This document shows, one piece after another, positions 23,719 to 34,877 of a stretch of DNA of 64,000 nucleotides. The DNA lies in NCBI RefSeq assembly GCF_001682865.1, contig NZ_MAQX01000001.1, positions 1,183,290 through 1,247,289 of the forward strand. The letters run 5' to 3'. Every line of letters begins with the position of its first letter. The first letter of the stretch is position 1. The position numbers were made by a program, and so were the translations under genes. Under the pieces are notes generated by a model. It was not told where the DNA came from. It searched no databases and saw only the letters and a program-made list of their open reading frames with translations. This DNA is from Bacillus sp. FJAT-26390 (GTDB lineage Bacteria > Bacillota > Bacilli > Paenibacillales > Paenibacillaceae).

Positions 23719-24858
23719 TTATGGCTCATCCAGATACGCCATGATCTTTCCGAAGATCGTACGGACACCGTCCGACCAATTAGGGTCCTCCGCGTACTTT
23801 CGATTAATCCAAGTGAACGGGTCCACATCCGCTGGCCTGCCTTTGCTTAAATTAAATACGGTACGTGCCGCGATTTCTGAGGATTGTCCGATATTCGTAT
23901 TAAATTCCTTCCAGCTGTGGAATACGTTAAATGGATTGTTAGCGATCTGCTTGTGCAGCTTATTCGTCTTTGGCACAAAGCCCTGTTCTTGGCCCGTAAT
24001 GGCAAACAACAACGCTGGATGGATATCAAAGCTTTGAGCGGCTTTTATGATGGCATCAAAATAGGGCTTTTCAGCTAGAATAGAAGAATTGCTTTCCAAA
24101 AATTCAACCAATCGTGCGCGATCAAATTCGTCGTAGCGGAGCTCAATAGGCAATCCGTCTTCGGGAACCGCCAGCTTTTGAACGGGTTTCACGACGACAG
24201 GCGGCTGAAGCTTTTGCTCGGAAGGCTTGCCGAGCGACCAGCCGTATAAAAGGGAAGTTCCAATAAGCAGCATGCATAAAGCACTATAGATGTACGCTCT
24301 AACTTTTGAATAGCGGGACAATGGCATTTTCCACTTCGTGACAGGAAGCGCAATCACCTCCGCGGCACTCAGGGTAGACGATTCCGCACGAACCATGACA
24401 CCTGCTGACAATAACAATGCTCTCAGCTGCGCCAGAAGGCCATTCTCAGCATCAATAGCTAAGATATCCGATCGCTCCCTCTTCGAGGACAGCTCGTCCA
24501 TTAGACGCTGCATGACGGGCTTCTTACAGCTTACATTCAGCTGCGTCTCTACCCAAGCATGGAAAGGCTCATAAATCTGTGCGTCAGATCGGTCGAGCAA
24601 TAAACACGCTTGAAAAATATCATCTGCCCGCACCGGCCTCTGCCGCTCCAAAACGGCTGTTCGAATCAATGTCTCCGTAATGGATCGCTTAATGCTGCTC
24701 TCGAAATTCGGCAATTGCTTATGTATGATCCGTTTGACCGCATCCGCCACGATTTCCGCACGCTTATCTTGCGGCATCGCGGCATACTTATGCTGAACGT
24801 AGTTTCGAATGTTCCGAACGTCTGCCTGAGACAGAACGTATGCTTCATCGGCTGGCAT
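23719..24858 (-). CDS. Membrane-anchored lysozyme-like/glucosaminidase-like protein
   Basis: 379 aa. The N-terminal 170 residues are charged and helical, presumably cytosolic. One membrane segment (about 185-206, AYIYSALCMLLIGTSLLYGWSL) leads to an outer domain with FDIHPALLFAITGQEQGF, where Glu matches the catalytic Glu of lysozyme-fold muramidases, then NNPFNVFHSW and KYAEDPNWSDGVRTIF as in glucosaminidase/SLT-type proteins. Likely peptidoglycan remodelling. The large cytosolic N-terminal domain is not recognised. Monocistronic, ATG at 24858. Confidence 0.65.
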   Translation of the reverse strand: MPADEAYVLSQADVRNIRNYVQHKYAAMPQDKRAEIVADAVKRIIHKQLPNFESSIKRSITETLIRTAVLERQRPVRADDIFQACLLLDRSDAQIYEPFHAWVETQLNVSCKKPVMQRLMDELSSKRERSDILAIDAENGLLAQLRALLLSAGVMVRAESSTLSAAEVIALPVTKWKMPLSRYSKVRAYIYSALCMLLIGTSLLYGWSLGKPSEQKLQPPVVVKPVQKLAVPEDGLPIELRYDEFDRARLVEFLESNSSILAEKPYFDAIIKAAQSFDIHPALLFAITGQEQGFVPKTNKLHKQIANNPFNVFHSWKEFNTNIGQSSEIAARTVFNLSKGRPADVDPFTWINRKYAEDPNWSDGVRTIFGKIMAYLDEP

Positions 24859-25022
24859 GACGAATCGCCCCTTCGCGTCATCTCAAACCGATTTTACCAC
24901 AACTTTCCTTATGATGGTGTGCTTAGTTTTTGGATTTCGTCTTGAATTTGCTGCTGCATAATAAAAGCAGTAATTGACTCAGCTCTAATACTCTAAATCG
25001 GCAATGCTTTCCACAACAAGAA

Positions 25023-25042
25023 AAGCGCCCGAGGGCGCTTCT
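25023..25042 (-). terminator. Terminator of gltD
   Basis: AAGCGCCC and GGGCGCTT form a tight GC stem with a 2-base loop, followed by TTCTTG on the minus strand. Confidence 0.75.
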
Positions 25043-25081
25043 CTTCCATCCTATTAAGCTTTGCTTGTTTATTTACGTTGA

Positions 25082-26569
25082 TTAAGGAAGCATCGACGAA
25101 CCCATCAAATATTTATCTACTTCACGGGCTGCTTCGCGGCCTTCGTTAATTGCCCATACAACCAAGCTTTGGCCACGACGCATATCGCCAGCTGCGAATA
25201 CTTTATCAACATTTGTCGTGTATTTGCCGTATGCTGCTTTCACGTTCGTGCGGCGGTCTTGTGCAAGACCAAGCTGCTCGATCAACGTTGTTTCAGGACC
25301 TTCAAAGCCTACTGCGATGAATACAAGATCCGCTGGCCAAACTTTTTCTGTTCCTGGAATTTCGCTATATATTTTACGTCCAGTTTCATCCACTGTACGC
25401 TCAATTTGTACCGTATGAAGCTCTTTCAGGTTTCCGTTGCCGTCGCCGACAAATTTCTTCGTCAGTACGGAGAATGCCCGAGGATCTTCGCCAAATAGCG
25501 CTTTTGCTTCCTCTTGTGCGTAATCAAGCGTGTACACGTTCGGGAATTGCGGCCAAGGATTGTTTTGGCTGTCGCGCACTAGCGGAGCTTTGGCATGCGT
25601 ACCGAATTGCGTAACCGATTTGCAGCCGTGGCGAAGCGCTGTTGCTACGCAGTCCGTACCTGTATCGCCGCCGCCAATTACGATAACGTCCTTGTCTTTT
25701 GCGGAGATATATTTGCCGTCCTCAAGGTTGGAATCCAAATAGCTTTTGATTGTGCCATTCAGGTAATCCATCGCCATGTGAACGCCGTTCAAATCGCGGC
25801 CTTCCATTTCAACGTCGCGCGCTCTAGTCGAACCGCCGCATAGCACAACTGCGTCAAAGTTCTCAACAAGCTCATTCGCTGTAATGTCTTTGCCGATTTC
25901 CGTATTGACTACAAATTCAACGCCCTCTGCTGCCATCAAGTCAACGCGGCGCTGAACGACGTGTTTTTCAAGCTTCATGGTTGGAATGCCGTAAGTGAGC
26001 AAGCCGCCAATGCGGTCAGCGCGCTCATATACCGTTACCGTGTGCCCTGCTTTGTTAAGCTGAGCTGCGGTAGCCATGCCGGCCGGTCCTGAGCCTACAA
26101 CTGCAATTTTTTTGCCAGTACGCACTTTAGGCGGCTGCGGAACAACCCAGCCTTCGTCAAAGCCGCGGTCAATAATAGCTTGTTCGATCGTTTTAATCGT
26201 AACCGCATCGCCGATTAGGCCAACGGTGCAAGATCCCTCGCAAGGCGCTGGACAAACCCGGCCTGTAAACTCAGGGAAGTTATTTGTTTTATGCAGACGG
26301 TCAAGCGCTTCACGCCACAACCCGCGATAGATCAAGTTATTCCACTCCGGAATGAGATTGTTGACCGGACAACCCGAAACAGAGCCTGCAAGTTCTATAC
26401 CTGTATGGCAGTATGGCGTACCACAATCCATGCAGCGAGCTCCTTGCGTCTTTAACTGCTCATCCGAAAAATGCTTATGAAACTCTTGCCAGTCTTTGAT
26501 GCGCTCTAGCGGGTCGCGATCGGCCGGCAATTCGCGCTGATATTCCATAAAACCAGTAGGTGTAGACAT
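25082..26569 (-). CDS. gltD: Glutamate synthase small subunit (NADPH)
   Basis: 495 aa from ATG 26569, 10 nt after GGAGG. The N-terminal 4Fe-4S cysteines are in ARCMDCGTPYCHTG and SGCPVNNLIPEWN; an FAD site GSGPAGMATAAQLNKAGH is at about residue 150; an NADPH site is GGGDTGTDCVATALRHG; the C-terminus KVFAAGDMRRGQSLVVWAI is typical. It passes electrons from NADPH to the large GOGAT subunit, which makes glutamate from glutamine and 2-oxoglutarate. No gltB (large subunit) is in the window, so the partner is encoded elsewhere or this is one of several small-subunit-like reductases. Confidence 0.88.
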   Translation of the reverse strand: MSTPTGFMEYQRELPADRDPLERIKDWQEFHKHFSDEQLKTQGARCMDCGTPYCHTGIELAGSVSGCPVNNLIPEWNNLIYRGLWREALDRLHKTNNFPEFTGRVCPAPCEGSCTVGLIGDAVTIKTIEQAIIDRGFDEGWVVPQPPKVRTGKKIAVVGSGPAGMATAAQLNKAGHTVTVYERADRIGGLLTYGIPTMKLEKHVVQRRVDLMAAEGVEFVVNTEIGKDITANELVENFDAVVLCGGSTRARDVEMEGRDLNGVHMAMDYLNGTIKSYLDSNLEDGKYISAKDKDVIVIGGGDTGTDCVATALRHGCKSVTQFGTHAKAPLVRDSQNNPWPQFPNVYTLDYAQEEAKALFGEDPRAFSVLTKKFVGDGNGNLKELHTVQIERTVDETGRKIYSEIPGTEKVWPADLVFIAVGFEGPETTLIEQLGLAQDRRTNVKAAYGKYTTNVDKVFAAGDMRRGQSLVVWAINEGREAAREVDKYLMGSSMLP

Positions 26570-26813
26570 GATCGCATTTCCTCCATCCATATTTCCCGTT
26601 AACCACTTTACGATTCTCTTTCAAACTATATCGGGAATCCATCAAATATTCAATATCAAACTTTCTCAAAAACGAATATTTTGTCTAAAGCGCTCGTTTG
26701 CTATTTTTAAACATCCTAGCATTCAAGGCCTTATGTCGTTAATGGATTATCCGTACAATCATTTGCACTTTATGACATATCGTACGTCAATTGTTCGTTT
26801 CTAGCGTAAAAAG

Positions 26814-27305
26814 CTATTTTTCACGTCGTTTGAACGTTTGAAACGTAAAAGCATAACGATTCTTTTCATCGCTCTCCCTGCTCTCGGCTTCCACGATTTG
26901 CCACTGCGAATCAGAGAACGCCGGAAAGAACGCATCGCCGCCTTCAACGGCCGTATCTACTTCCGTAAGTAATATCGTATCCGCAAAGGGCAGCATTTGT
27001 GCATAAATATCTGCGCCGCCGATAACCATCAGCTCATCGTTTTTGCATAGCTCAAGCGCTTCCTCAACCGAATGGACGATTTCACAGCCCTCAGGCTGAA
27101 AATCATGCTGCCGCGTCAATACGACATTCCGGCGGTCAACAAGCGGCTTAGGGAGCGACTCAAACGTCTTGCGCCCCATCAAAACCGTCTTGCCTAACGT
27201 CATCTTTTTGAAAAATGCCATTTCCGCTGGCAAGCGCCATGGCAGCTTATTCCCAATCCCAATGGTACGATTGCGGTCCATTGCAGCAATTAACGTAATT
27301 GTCAT
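26814..27305 (-). CDS. folA: Dihydrofolate reductase
   Basis: 163 aa. MTITLIAAMDRNRTIGIGNKLPWRLPAEMAFFKKMT is the standard N-terminus with the catalytic acidic position in LPAEMAFF; VLMGRKTFESLPKPL and LMVIGGADIYAQMLP bind NADPH. It regenerates tetrahydrofolate after thymidylate synthase. It lies 40 bp downstream of thyA, in the usual thyA-folA pair. Start ATG at 27305 after GAGAGGGG. Also named dfrA in Bacillota. Confidence 0.93.
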   Translation of the reverse strand: MTITLIAAMDRNRTIGIGNKLPWRLPAEMAFFKKMTLGKTVLMGRKTFESLPKPLVDRRNVVLTRQHDFQPEGCEIVHSVEEALELCKNDELMVIGGADIYAQMLPFADTILLTEVDTAVEGGDAFFPAFSDSQWQIVEAESRESDEKNRYAFTFQTFKRREK

Positions 27306-27344
27306 AGCGGTTAACCCCTCTCTCTATCGATCAGCTTAAATCCG

Positions 27345-28304
27345 CTACACAGCTACCGGAGCTTTTATTGTCGGATGCGGCTCATAATTTTCAATGGTCA
27401 GATCCTCTACTGCAAAATCGAAAATCGATTTTTTGTCAGCATTTAGCTTCAGCTTAGGCAGCGCCTTAGGCTCGCGGCTGAGCTGTATGTCGATTTGCTC
27501 CATATGATTCGTATAAATATGGGCATCGCCAAGCGTATGGATGAAATCGCCTGCCTCAAGCCCGCATTCATGCGCAATCATGTGGGTTAATAACGCATAG
27601 CTTGCGATATTAAACGGAATGCCAAGAAAAATATCAGCGCTCCGCTGGTAAAGCTGGCAGGACAGCTTGCCGTTAGTCACATAGAACTGGAACATGGTGT
27701 GGCACGGAGGCAGCGCCATGCTTGGCACATCCTCCGGATTCCACGCGGAGACGATCAGCCTTCTGGAGTCCGGATTTTTTTTGATCGTTTCAACTACGTC
27801 CTTAAGCTGATCGATCGTGCTGCCTTGTGTCGTCTTCCAATCCCGCCACTGCTTGCCGTACACGTTGCCGAGCTCGCCAAATTCCGCCGCAAATGAATCA
27901 TCAGCCAAAATCCGTTGCTTAAAAAGATTCATCTGCTCGTCATAAGCTTTAGCGAATTCAGCATCCGTTTGAGACCGAAGGCCAAAATTCGTCATGTCAG
28001 GACCGTCATATGACGCGCTCTCGATCCATCTTTTGAACGCCCATTCATTCCAAATATTATTATTGTGCTGAAGAAGATAACGGATGTTCGTATCCCCTTG
28101 TATAAACCAAATTAGCTCGCTGGCAATTAGCCGAAACGGCACGCGTTTGGTCGTAAGCAAAGGAAAACCTTCGCTAAGATCAAAGCGCATTTGATAACCA
28201 AAGGTGGAAATCGTGCCCGTACCGGTACGGTCCTCTTTTTTGCTGCCGTTCTCTAGAACGTATTTTAACAATTGCAAATAGGTGTTCTCACTGTTGCTCA
28301 TATT
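27345..28304 (-). CDS. thyA: Thymidylate synthase
   Basis: 319 aa from ATG 28304 after GGGGGG; an upstream TTG frame adds six residues without spacing support. Catalytic Cys200 lies in [14 protein letters not shown]; the phosphate-binding Arg is in [20 protein letters not shown] and [12 protein letters not shown] are conserved. It carries the extra segment (about residues 90-135) of the long L. casei-type ThyA. It makes dTMP from dUMP with methylene-THF. Operon: thioesterase, thyA, folA. Confidence 0.93.
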   Translation of the reverse strand, partial: NMSNSENTYLQLLKYVLENGSKKEDRTGTGTISTFGYQMRFDLSEGFPLLTTKRVPFRLIASELIWFIQGDTNIRYLLQHNNNIWNEWAFKRWIESASYDGPDMTNFGLRSQTDAEFAKAYDEQMNLFKQRILADDSFAAEFGELGNVYGKQWRDWKTTQGSTIDQLKDVVETIKKNPDSRRLIVSAWNPEDVPSMALPPCHTMFQFYVTNGKLSCQLYQRSADIFLGIPFNIASYALLTHMIAHECGLEAGDFIHTLGDAHIYTNHMEQIDIQLSREPKALPKLKLNADKKSIFDFAVEDLTIENYEPHPTIKAPVAV

Positions 28305-28360
28305 GCTATCGCCCCCCAATCATGAAACATAAATCAGAAAAATAACAATTTATTATATCA

Positions 28361-28846
28361 TTATCCGCGTTGTCTGTCCTGCTTTCGTTTCTTTCTGAGG
28401 GCATGCCGCTCCGGCGCCGATGCATGAAGCCGCTTCTCTTCTTCCGTCTCCGGAATGACGGTAGGAACGACCGCTGGTTTGCCGTTTTCGTCAAGCGCAA
28501 CGAATGTAAAAAAAGCGGTAACGGTCGTTTTGCGAACGGCGGTGAACAAATTTTCCGAGTGCACGGACACGTAAACCTCCATGGAACTCCGGTTCGTCCA
28601 CGACACGAACGCTTCAACCTCAATGACTTCCCCTACCCGAATCGGCGCTACAAAATCAAGGCTGTCCGTCGATGCGGTTACAGCCTGCATGCGCGCATGC
28701 CGCATGGCTGCTATTGCAGCAACCTTATCCATGTACTCCATCAGCTTGCCGCCAAACATCGTATCGTAATGGTTCGTATCCAGAGGAAAAATAAGCTGCG
28801 TCATTATCGTTCTTGATTCGCTTGCCGGCTTCGTCGTTTGTTCCAT
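28361..28846 (-). CDS. Acyl-CoA thioesterase, hotdog fold (YkhA-like)
   Basis: 161 aa. The YkhA/Acot pattern: FPLDTNHYDTMFGGKLMEYMDKVAAIAAMRH with the conserved Asn/Asp positions, then STDSLDFVAPIRVGEVIEVEAFVSW. The C-terminus is very basic (RHALRKKRKQDRQRG). It hydrolyses acyl-CoA thioesters in the cytosol. It precedes thyA by 56 bp, perhaps co-transcribed. ATG at 28846. Confidence 0.85.
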   Translation of the reverse strand: MEQTTKPASESRTIMTQLIFPLDTNHYDTMFGGKLMEYMDKVAAIAAMRHARMQAVTASTDSLDFVAPIRVGEVIEVEAFVSWTNRSSMEVYVSVHSENLFTAVRKTTVTAFFTFVALDENGKPAVVPTVIPETEEEKRLHASAPERHALRKKRKQDRQRG

Positions 28847-28893
28847 GTTCGCGTATGCCCCCTAATTGTCGTTTGGTAGCTCTTGATGCGCAA

Positions 28894-28927
28894 AGAGGCC
28901 CCGCCGGCTGGTAAGCCGCGTGACCTC
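28894..28927 (-). terminator. Probable weak terminator after pdhABCD
   Basis: AGAGGTCACGCGGCT and AGCCGGCGGGGCCTCT form a GC-rich stem with TACC loop; only three T follow, so readthrough into the thioesterase-thyA-folA genes is possible. Confidence 0.5.
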
Positions 28928-28958
28928 TAGTAGCGCTAAACGATAAATTTAGTGCGAT

Positions 28959-30374
28959 TTATTTGATGAACGTGTGGATCGGGTGACCTAGTGCAACTTC
29001 AGCTGCATCAAGCACGATCTCTCCAAGCGTAGGATGCGCGTGAATCGTAAGCGCGATGTCCTCAAGCGTTGCACCCATTTCGATTGCTAGAGCAAGCTCA
29101 GCGATCATGTTGGAAGCCTCAAGGCCAATAATTTGCGCACCGAGCAAAAGACCGGAATCTGCGTCGGATACAAGTTTAACAAAACCTTCGTTTGCGTTAA
29201 GCGACATTGCACGTCCATTGATCGCGAACGGGAATTTGCCGACTTTCACATTATGGCCTTTGTCTTTTGCTTCCTTCTCGCTGAGACCAACGCTTGCGCA
29301 TTCCGGATCGGAGAAGCATACTGCCGGAACACATTTATAGTCGATAACGCTTGATTGACCCGAGATTGCTTCTGCAGCAACACGGCCTTCATACATCGCT
29401 TTGTGCGCAAGCGCAGGTCCAGCAATGATATCGCCAATCGCATAGATGTGAGGGATGTTCGTACGGCATTGCTCATCAACTTCAACTAGTCCGCGATCGG
29501 ACAGCTTCACATTGATAAGGTCAAGGCCAAGCTCGCCATCGGTATTTGGACGACGTCCAACCGTTACAAGCAAGTAATCAGCTGTTACTTTTTCTTCTTT
29601 GTCGCCAACAGTATAAGTTACCGTTACGTCTTTATCCGTTTGCTCAGCGCCTTTTGCTTGTGCGCCAGTAATGATATCAACGTTCGTGCTTTTTAGTTTC
29701 TTAGCAACGATGGATGACATATCTTTGTCAAAGCCCGGCAAGATAGCGTCGGAGCCTTCGATTACCGTTACTTTTGTACCGAATTTCGAGTACATTTGAC
29801 CAAGCTCGATACCGATGTAGCCGCCGCCGATTACTACGAGGCTCTTCGGAATTTCTGGCAAGGACAAAGCGCCTGTCGATGATACGATGCGGCCGCCGTA
29901 AGGGAATGCTTTAAGCTCGATTGGACGTGAGCCAGTAGCGATAATACAGTTTTTGAAACGGTAGCGCGGCGCTTCTTGATCGTTGAATACGCGTGCTTCG
30001 TTTTCGTTAATGAACATGACTTCGCCTTGGAAATATTGGACTTTGTTTGCTTTCAATAGGGAAGCAACGCCGCCTGTCAATTTTTTGACGATACCTGCTT
30101 TAAACTCTTGTACCTTAGTGAAGTCAACCTTCGCTTCGCCAACTTCGATACCGAAAGCGGAAGCGTGGCTGATTGATTCATATTGATGCGATGCGGAAAT
30201 AAGTGCTTTGGATGGAATACAACCCACGTTCAAGCATACGCCGCCTACATATTCTTTATCCACGATGAGTACGTTTTGGCCAAGCTGAGCAGCACGAATC
30301 GCTGCTACATAACCGCCTGGGCCCGCACCAATAACTAGAGTGTCAATATCAAGGGAAGCATCACCTACGACCAT
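28959..30374 (-). CDS. pdhD: Dihydrolipoamide dehydrogenase (E3)
   Basis: 471 aa. FAD motif GAGPGGYVAAIRAAQLG; redox-active disulfide GGVCLNVGCIPSKAL; NAD site VIGGGYIGIELGQMYSKFG; second FAD contact IYAIGDI; catalytic His-Glu in IHAHPTLGEIVLDAAEVALGHPIH. It reoxidises the lipoyl groups of the E2 subunit and makes NADH. Last gene of the pdhABCD operon, 3 bp after pdhC; ATG 30374 after GGAGG. Confidence 0.95.
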   Translation of the reverse strand: MVVGDASLDIDTLVIGAGPGGYVAAIRAAQLGQNVLIVDKEYVGGVCLNVGCIPSKALISASHQYESISHASAFGIEVGEAKVDFTKVQEFKAGIVKKLTGGVASLLKANKVQYFQGEVMFINENEARVFNDQEAPRYRFKNCIIATGSRPIELKAFPYGGRIVSSTGALSLPEIPKSLVVIGGGYIGIELGQMYSKFGTKVTVIEGSDAILPGFDKDMSSIVAKKLKSTNVDIITGAQAKGAEQTDKDVTVTYTVGDKEEKVTADYLLVTVGRRPNTDGELGLDLINVKLSDRGLVEVDEQCRTNIPHIYAIGDIIAGPALAHKAMYEGRVAAEAISGQSSVIDYKCVPAVCFSDPECASVGLSEKEAKDKGHNVKVGKFPFAINGRAMSLNANEGFVKLVSDADSGLLLGAQIIGLEASNMIAELALAIEMGATLEDIALTIHAHPTLGEIVLDAAEVALGHPIHTFIK

Positions 30375-30377
30375 GTC

Positions 30378-31697
30378 TTATACCTCCATTATGAACAATT
30401 CCGGTTGGCCCAGAAGTGTTTTGATGTAATTCATAAAGTTTTGTGCTGTTGCACCGTCAATGAGGCGGTGGTCAAAGCTGAGTGAAAGAGCCATTACTGG
30501 AGCTGCAACGATTTCGCCATTGCGAACGATCGCTTTCTCCGTAATTCTGCCTGTGCCAAGAATCGCAACTTCAGGGAAGTTGATTACTGGTGTAAAGAAC
30601 ATACCGCCAGCGGAACCGATGTTCGAAATTGAAATCGTGCTGCCTTTAAGCTCGTTAGCAGCAAGCTTGCCGTCGCGTCCGCGAGCAGCTAGATCACGAA
30701 TCGAATCTGCGATTTTGAATAGGTTTTTACGGTCTGCATCTTCGATAACCGGTACGATTAGACCGTTTTCCGTATCTGTAGCAATACCGATATTGTAGTA
30801 TTTGCGCAATACGATTTCTTGGTTTGCCTCATCAAGCGTAGCGTTCAAGATCGGGAACTCGCGGCAAGCTGCCACAAGAGCTTTTACGATGAACGGAAGA
30901 TACGTAAGCTTGGAGCCTTTTTTCTCGGCATAAGGCTTATATTTGGCACGTAGTGCAACAAGCTCGGTTACGTCAACCTCATCCATAATGGTAACGTGCG
31001 GCGCTGTATACACCGATTTTGACATCGCGTTTGCAATGATTTTGCGGATACCTTTGAAAGGAACGCGCTCCTCTGGACGGTAAGCCGTACCTGTTGCTGC
31101 TGGGGCAGCTTTTGTTTCCGCTTTAGCCGCTGTATTGGATTGTTGCTCTGCCGCAGGAGCAGCATCGCTTGCAGCAACAGCTGCTGGTGCACCGCCGAAG
31201 CCAGTAACATCATCGCGAGTAATACGTCCGTTTTTGCCGGTGCCGCCAACTTGAGTCAGGTCTACGCCCTGCTCGCGTGCGAATTTGCGAACGCTAGGCG
31301 TTGCAAGTACAAGTCCGCCTGTCGCTTTAGGAGCTACCGTCGCTGCTGGTGCAGCAGGCGCTTCCGCTTTTGGAGCTTCCACTGCAGGTGCAGCCGCTGC
31401 CGGCGCTTCTGCTTTTGGAGCTTCTGCAGCAGGTGCTGCTTGCTCAGGCAATTCGCCTTCCGCATCGATAATCGCAACGATCTCGCCAACGTGGCAGACT
31501 TGACCGTCTTTTACAAGCACTTCAAGGACTTTACCGTTTACTGGGCAAGGTACCTCAACGATCGCTTTGTCGTTTTGAACTTCCATAATAATGTCATCAT
31601 CTGTAACCGTATCGCCGACTTTGATATGCACTTTAATAATTTCGCCTTCGTGCAAGCCTTCGCCGAGCTCCGGGAAACGATATTCGAATTTAGCCAC
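30378..31697 (-). CDS. pdhC: Dihydrolipoamide acetyltransferase (E2)
   Basis: 439 aa. One lipoyl domain (residues 1-78, lipoyl Lys44 in NDKAIVEVP), an Ala/Pro/Glu-rich hinge with repeated KAEAPAA-type segments, an E3/E1-binding domain (about 130-166, [16 protein letters not shown] and [11 protein letters not shown]), a second hinge, and a catalytic domain ending [17 protein letters not shown] with the active-site His. It forms the core of the pyruvate dehydrogenase complex and transfers acetyl to CoA. GTG start at 31697, 9 nt after GGAGG; 15 bp downstream of pdhB. Confidence 0.95.
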   Translation of the reverse strand: MAKFEYRFPELGEGLHEGEIIKVHIKVGDTVTDDDIIMEVQNDKAIVEVPCPVNGKVLEVLVKDGQVCHVGEIVAIIDAEGELPEQAAPAAEAPKAEAPAAAAPAVEAPKAEAPAAPAATVAPKATGGLVLATPSVRKFAREQGVDLTQVGGTGKNGRITRDDVTGFGGAPAAVAASDAAPAAEQQSNTAAKAETKAAPAATGTAYRPEERVPFKGIRKIIANAMSKSVYTAPHVTIMDEVDVTELVALRAKYKPYAEKKGSKLTYLPFIVKALVAACREFPILNATLDEANQEIVLRKYYNIGIATDTENGLIVPVIEDADRKNLFKIADSIRDLAARGRDGKLAANELKGSTISISNIGSAGGMFFTPVINFPEVAILGTGRITEKAIVRNGEIVAAPVMALSLSFDHRLIDGATAQNFMNYIKTLLGQPELFIMEV

Positions 31698-31712
31698 CGC
31701 TTGTAACCTCCT

Positions 31713-32690
31713 TTAAAAGTTCAGTACTTTTTGAACGGCTGCAGAGATACGCGCTACCGAAGGAAGCCACGCATCCTCAACTAGAGCAAACGGATAAACG
31801 GTATCCGGTCCAGCTACACGAAGTACTGGCGCTTCTAGGTGCAGGATTGCTTTTTCATTGATTTGGGCAATGATTTCAGCTGCTGCGCCGGATGTTTTTT
31901 GCGCTTCTTGAACGACGATTGCACGGTTCGTTTTTTGGATCGAAGCGACGATTGTATCGATATCAAGCGGAAGCAGTGTGCGAAGATCGATAACCTCAGC
32001 ACTCACGCCTTGTTTTTCAAGCTCTTCTGCAGCTTTGACAGCTGTGTGAACCATCAAGCCGTAAGAGATAATGGTTACGTCTGTACCTTCGCGAACGACG
32101 TTCGCTTTGCCGATTTCAACGGTATATTCGCCTTCAGGCACTTCAGCCTTGAATGCGCGGTACAGGTTCAAATGCTCCATGAAAAATACAGGATCGTTGT
32201 CGCGGATAGCGGAAATCATCAAGCCCTTTGCATCATAAGGATTGGAAGGAATGATAACTTTGATACCTGGTGTTTGAATGGCAAGACCTTCAAGGGAATC
32301 CGTGTGCAGCTCAGCCGCTTTCACGCCGCCGCCAAATGGCGTACGGAATACGATTGGCGAGTTGTAGCGTCCGCCAGAGCGGTAACGCATACGAGCAGCT
32401 TGGACAAACATTTGGTCAAGCGCTTCATATATAAAACCTACGAATTGAATTTCGGCGATTGGACGGAAGCCTTGCAAGCCCATCCCAACTGCCATACCTG
32501 CAAGGGCGGATTCAGCAAGCGGCGTATCAAATACCCGCTCTTCACCAAACTCATCCTGCAAACCTTCTGTCACGCGGAATACACCGCCGACCTTACCTAC
32601 GTCCTCACCGAAGATGACAACGTTTGAATCGCGTTTAAGTTCTACGCGCATCGCATCGCGAATTGCTTCCAACATATTCATTTGAGCCAT
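31713..32690 (-). CDS. pdhB: Pyruvate dehydrogenase E1 beta subunit
   Basis: 325 aa. Starts [15 protein letters not shown]; ThDP-region Glu in [44 protein letters not shown] and [18 protein letters not shown] are E1-beta signatures; the C-terminal half has [15 protein letters not shown]. With PdhA it decarboxylates pyruvate and acetylates E2. It lies 20 bp after pdhA in the operon. Confidence 0.95.
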   Translation of the reverse strand: MAQMNMLEAIRDAMRVELKRDSNVVIFGEDVGKVGGVFRVTEGLQDEFGEERVFDTPLAESALAGMAVGMGLQGFRPIAEIQFVGFIYEALDQMFVQAARMRYRSGGRYNSPIVFRTPFGGGVKAAELHTDSLEGLAIQTPGIKVIIPSNPYDAKGLMISAIRDNDPVFFMEHLNLYRAFKAEVPEGEYTVEIGKANVVREGTDVTIISYGLMVHTAVKAAEELEKQGVSAEVIDLRTLLPLDIDTIVASIQKTNRAIVVQEAQKTSGAAAEIIAQINEKAILHLEAPVLRVAGPDTVYPFALVEDAWLPSVARISAAVQKVLNF

Positions 32691-32710
32691 GATCGTCTGA
32701 TCCTCCTCTA

Positions 32711-33787
<1,077 letters not shown>

Positions 33788-33835
33788 TCACCTCAATCGA
33801 AATATTTGAAAATCGTTTACCTCTGTTATAGAATT

Positions 33836-33865
33836 ATTATAAACCTGTTTAACGAAAATGGTCAA
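33836..33865 (-). promoter_or_regulatory. Promoter of pdhABCD
   Basis: Minus strand TTGACC (33865-33860), 18 bp, TATAAT (33841-33836), 57 bp before the pdhA start. Confidence 0.7.
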
Positions 33866-34068
33866 AGCAAAAAACAAAAAAACCGTTGTTTTTTCGCAGA
33901 TTCTCATCATTATCTTAAGAAATTGTATATGCTACAGACTTATTTATTTAGTATAACAGCATAATACAACAAGACAGAAATAGATGTGATTCCCTTGATT
34001 ACCTTTCTATTGTTTACCCACAACGGAAGCATTCCATTCAACTTATCATTCCATGAGGAGAGAAAGAA

Positions 34069-34806
34069 ATGACAGATGAGCGATATTTAAAGAGAACGAT
34101 TGTGAAGGAAACCGTACCTAGCCGTTATTTGCCTGAGCAAGCACGCAACTTACGTATTTTTTTGCCGCCCGGCTATAATGAAGTGCTTAGCTATCCTGTC
34201 GTGTATTGCCAAGACGGCGAGGATTTTTTCAACTTCGGCAGAATTGCGACAACTGCAACGCGATTAATTTTGGACGAAGGGCTGGAGCCATTCATCATCG
34301 TTGGCGTAGACGTCGACAAAAAGCAGCGTACGGAGGAATATACGCCTGACGGCAATCGACATGAGGCTTATATTCGTTTTTTTGCGGAGGAGCTAATTCC
34401 GTTCGTCGAGGAGAAGTATGCTGTGCGGCAAGAGCCGGAGCACCGATTGTTAGCCGGCGATTCGCTGGGCGGTTCGGTTTCCTTGCATTTGGCGCTAAGC
34501 TACCCTCAGCTCTTTACACGTGTCATGTCCTTATCGGGCGCTTATTATGGCGTTTCCCAAAATATCATTTCAGAAGCAGGCGACCTGAGCTGGCTGAACA
34601 TCTACATGATCGTTGGTTTGCAAGAGGATGCTTATGAAACGGATCGCGGCGTATTCGACTTTGTCGCTTTGAACCGCAATGCGAAGGCTCTCCTTGAGCT
34701 TAAGCAGGCTACTATCTTCTATGAAGAAAAAGACGGCAAGCATCAATGGGGCTTCTGGCAAAAAGAGCTTGACCGCGCTCTCTCCTATTTTATCGAGGTC
34801 GAATAA
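34069..34806 (+). CDS. Alpha/beta-hydrolase esterase (esterase D / enterochelin esterase-like)
   Basis: 245 aa. RNLRIFLPPGYNEVLSYPVVYCQDGEDFFNFGR is typical of the esterase D group; nucleophile Ser in LAGDSLGGSVSLHLAL (GxSxG) near residue 132; Asp and His follow in VGLQEDAYET and DGKHQWGFW. No signal peptide, so cytosolic. Substrate unknown; relatives act on siderophore esters, formylglutathione or acyl esters. Start ATG after GAGGAG. One-gene unit with terminator. Confidence 0.8.
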   Translation: MTDERYLKRTIVKETVPSRYLPEQARNLRIFLPPGYNEVLSYPVVYCQDGEDFFNFGRIATTATRLILDEGLEPFIIVGVDVDKKQRTEEYTPDGNRHEAYIRFFAEELIPFVEEKYAVRQEPEHRLLAGDSLGGSVSLHLALSYPQLFTRVMSLSGAYYGVSQNIISEAGDLSWLNIYMIVGLQEDAYETDRGVFDFVALNRNAKALLELKQATIFYEEKDGKHQWGFWQKELDRALSYFIEVE

Positions 34807-34810
34807 CCGA

Positions 34811-34864
34811 AAAAAAGAAGCTGGCAGAATACTCCTAATGGAGATCAGCCAGCTTCTTTTTTAT
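34811..34864. terminator. Bidirectional terminator after esterase gene
   Basis: AAAAAAGAAGCTGGC and GCCAGCTTCTTTTTT pair around a 20-nt loop; it can serve the esterase gene and the convergent phosphatase gene. Confidence 0.8.
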
Positions 34865-34877
34865 TTTCAAAACCTAA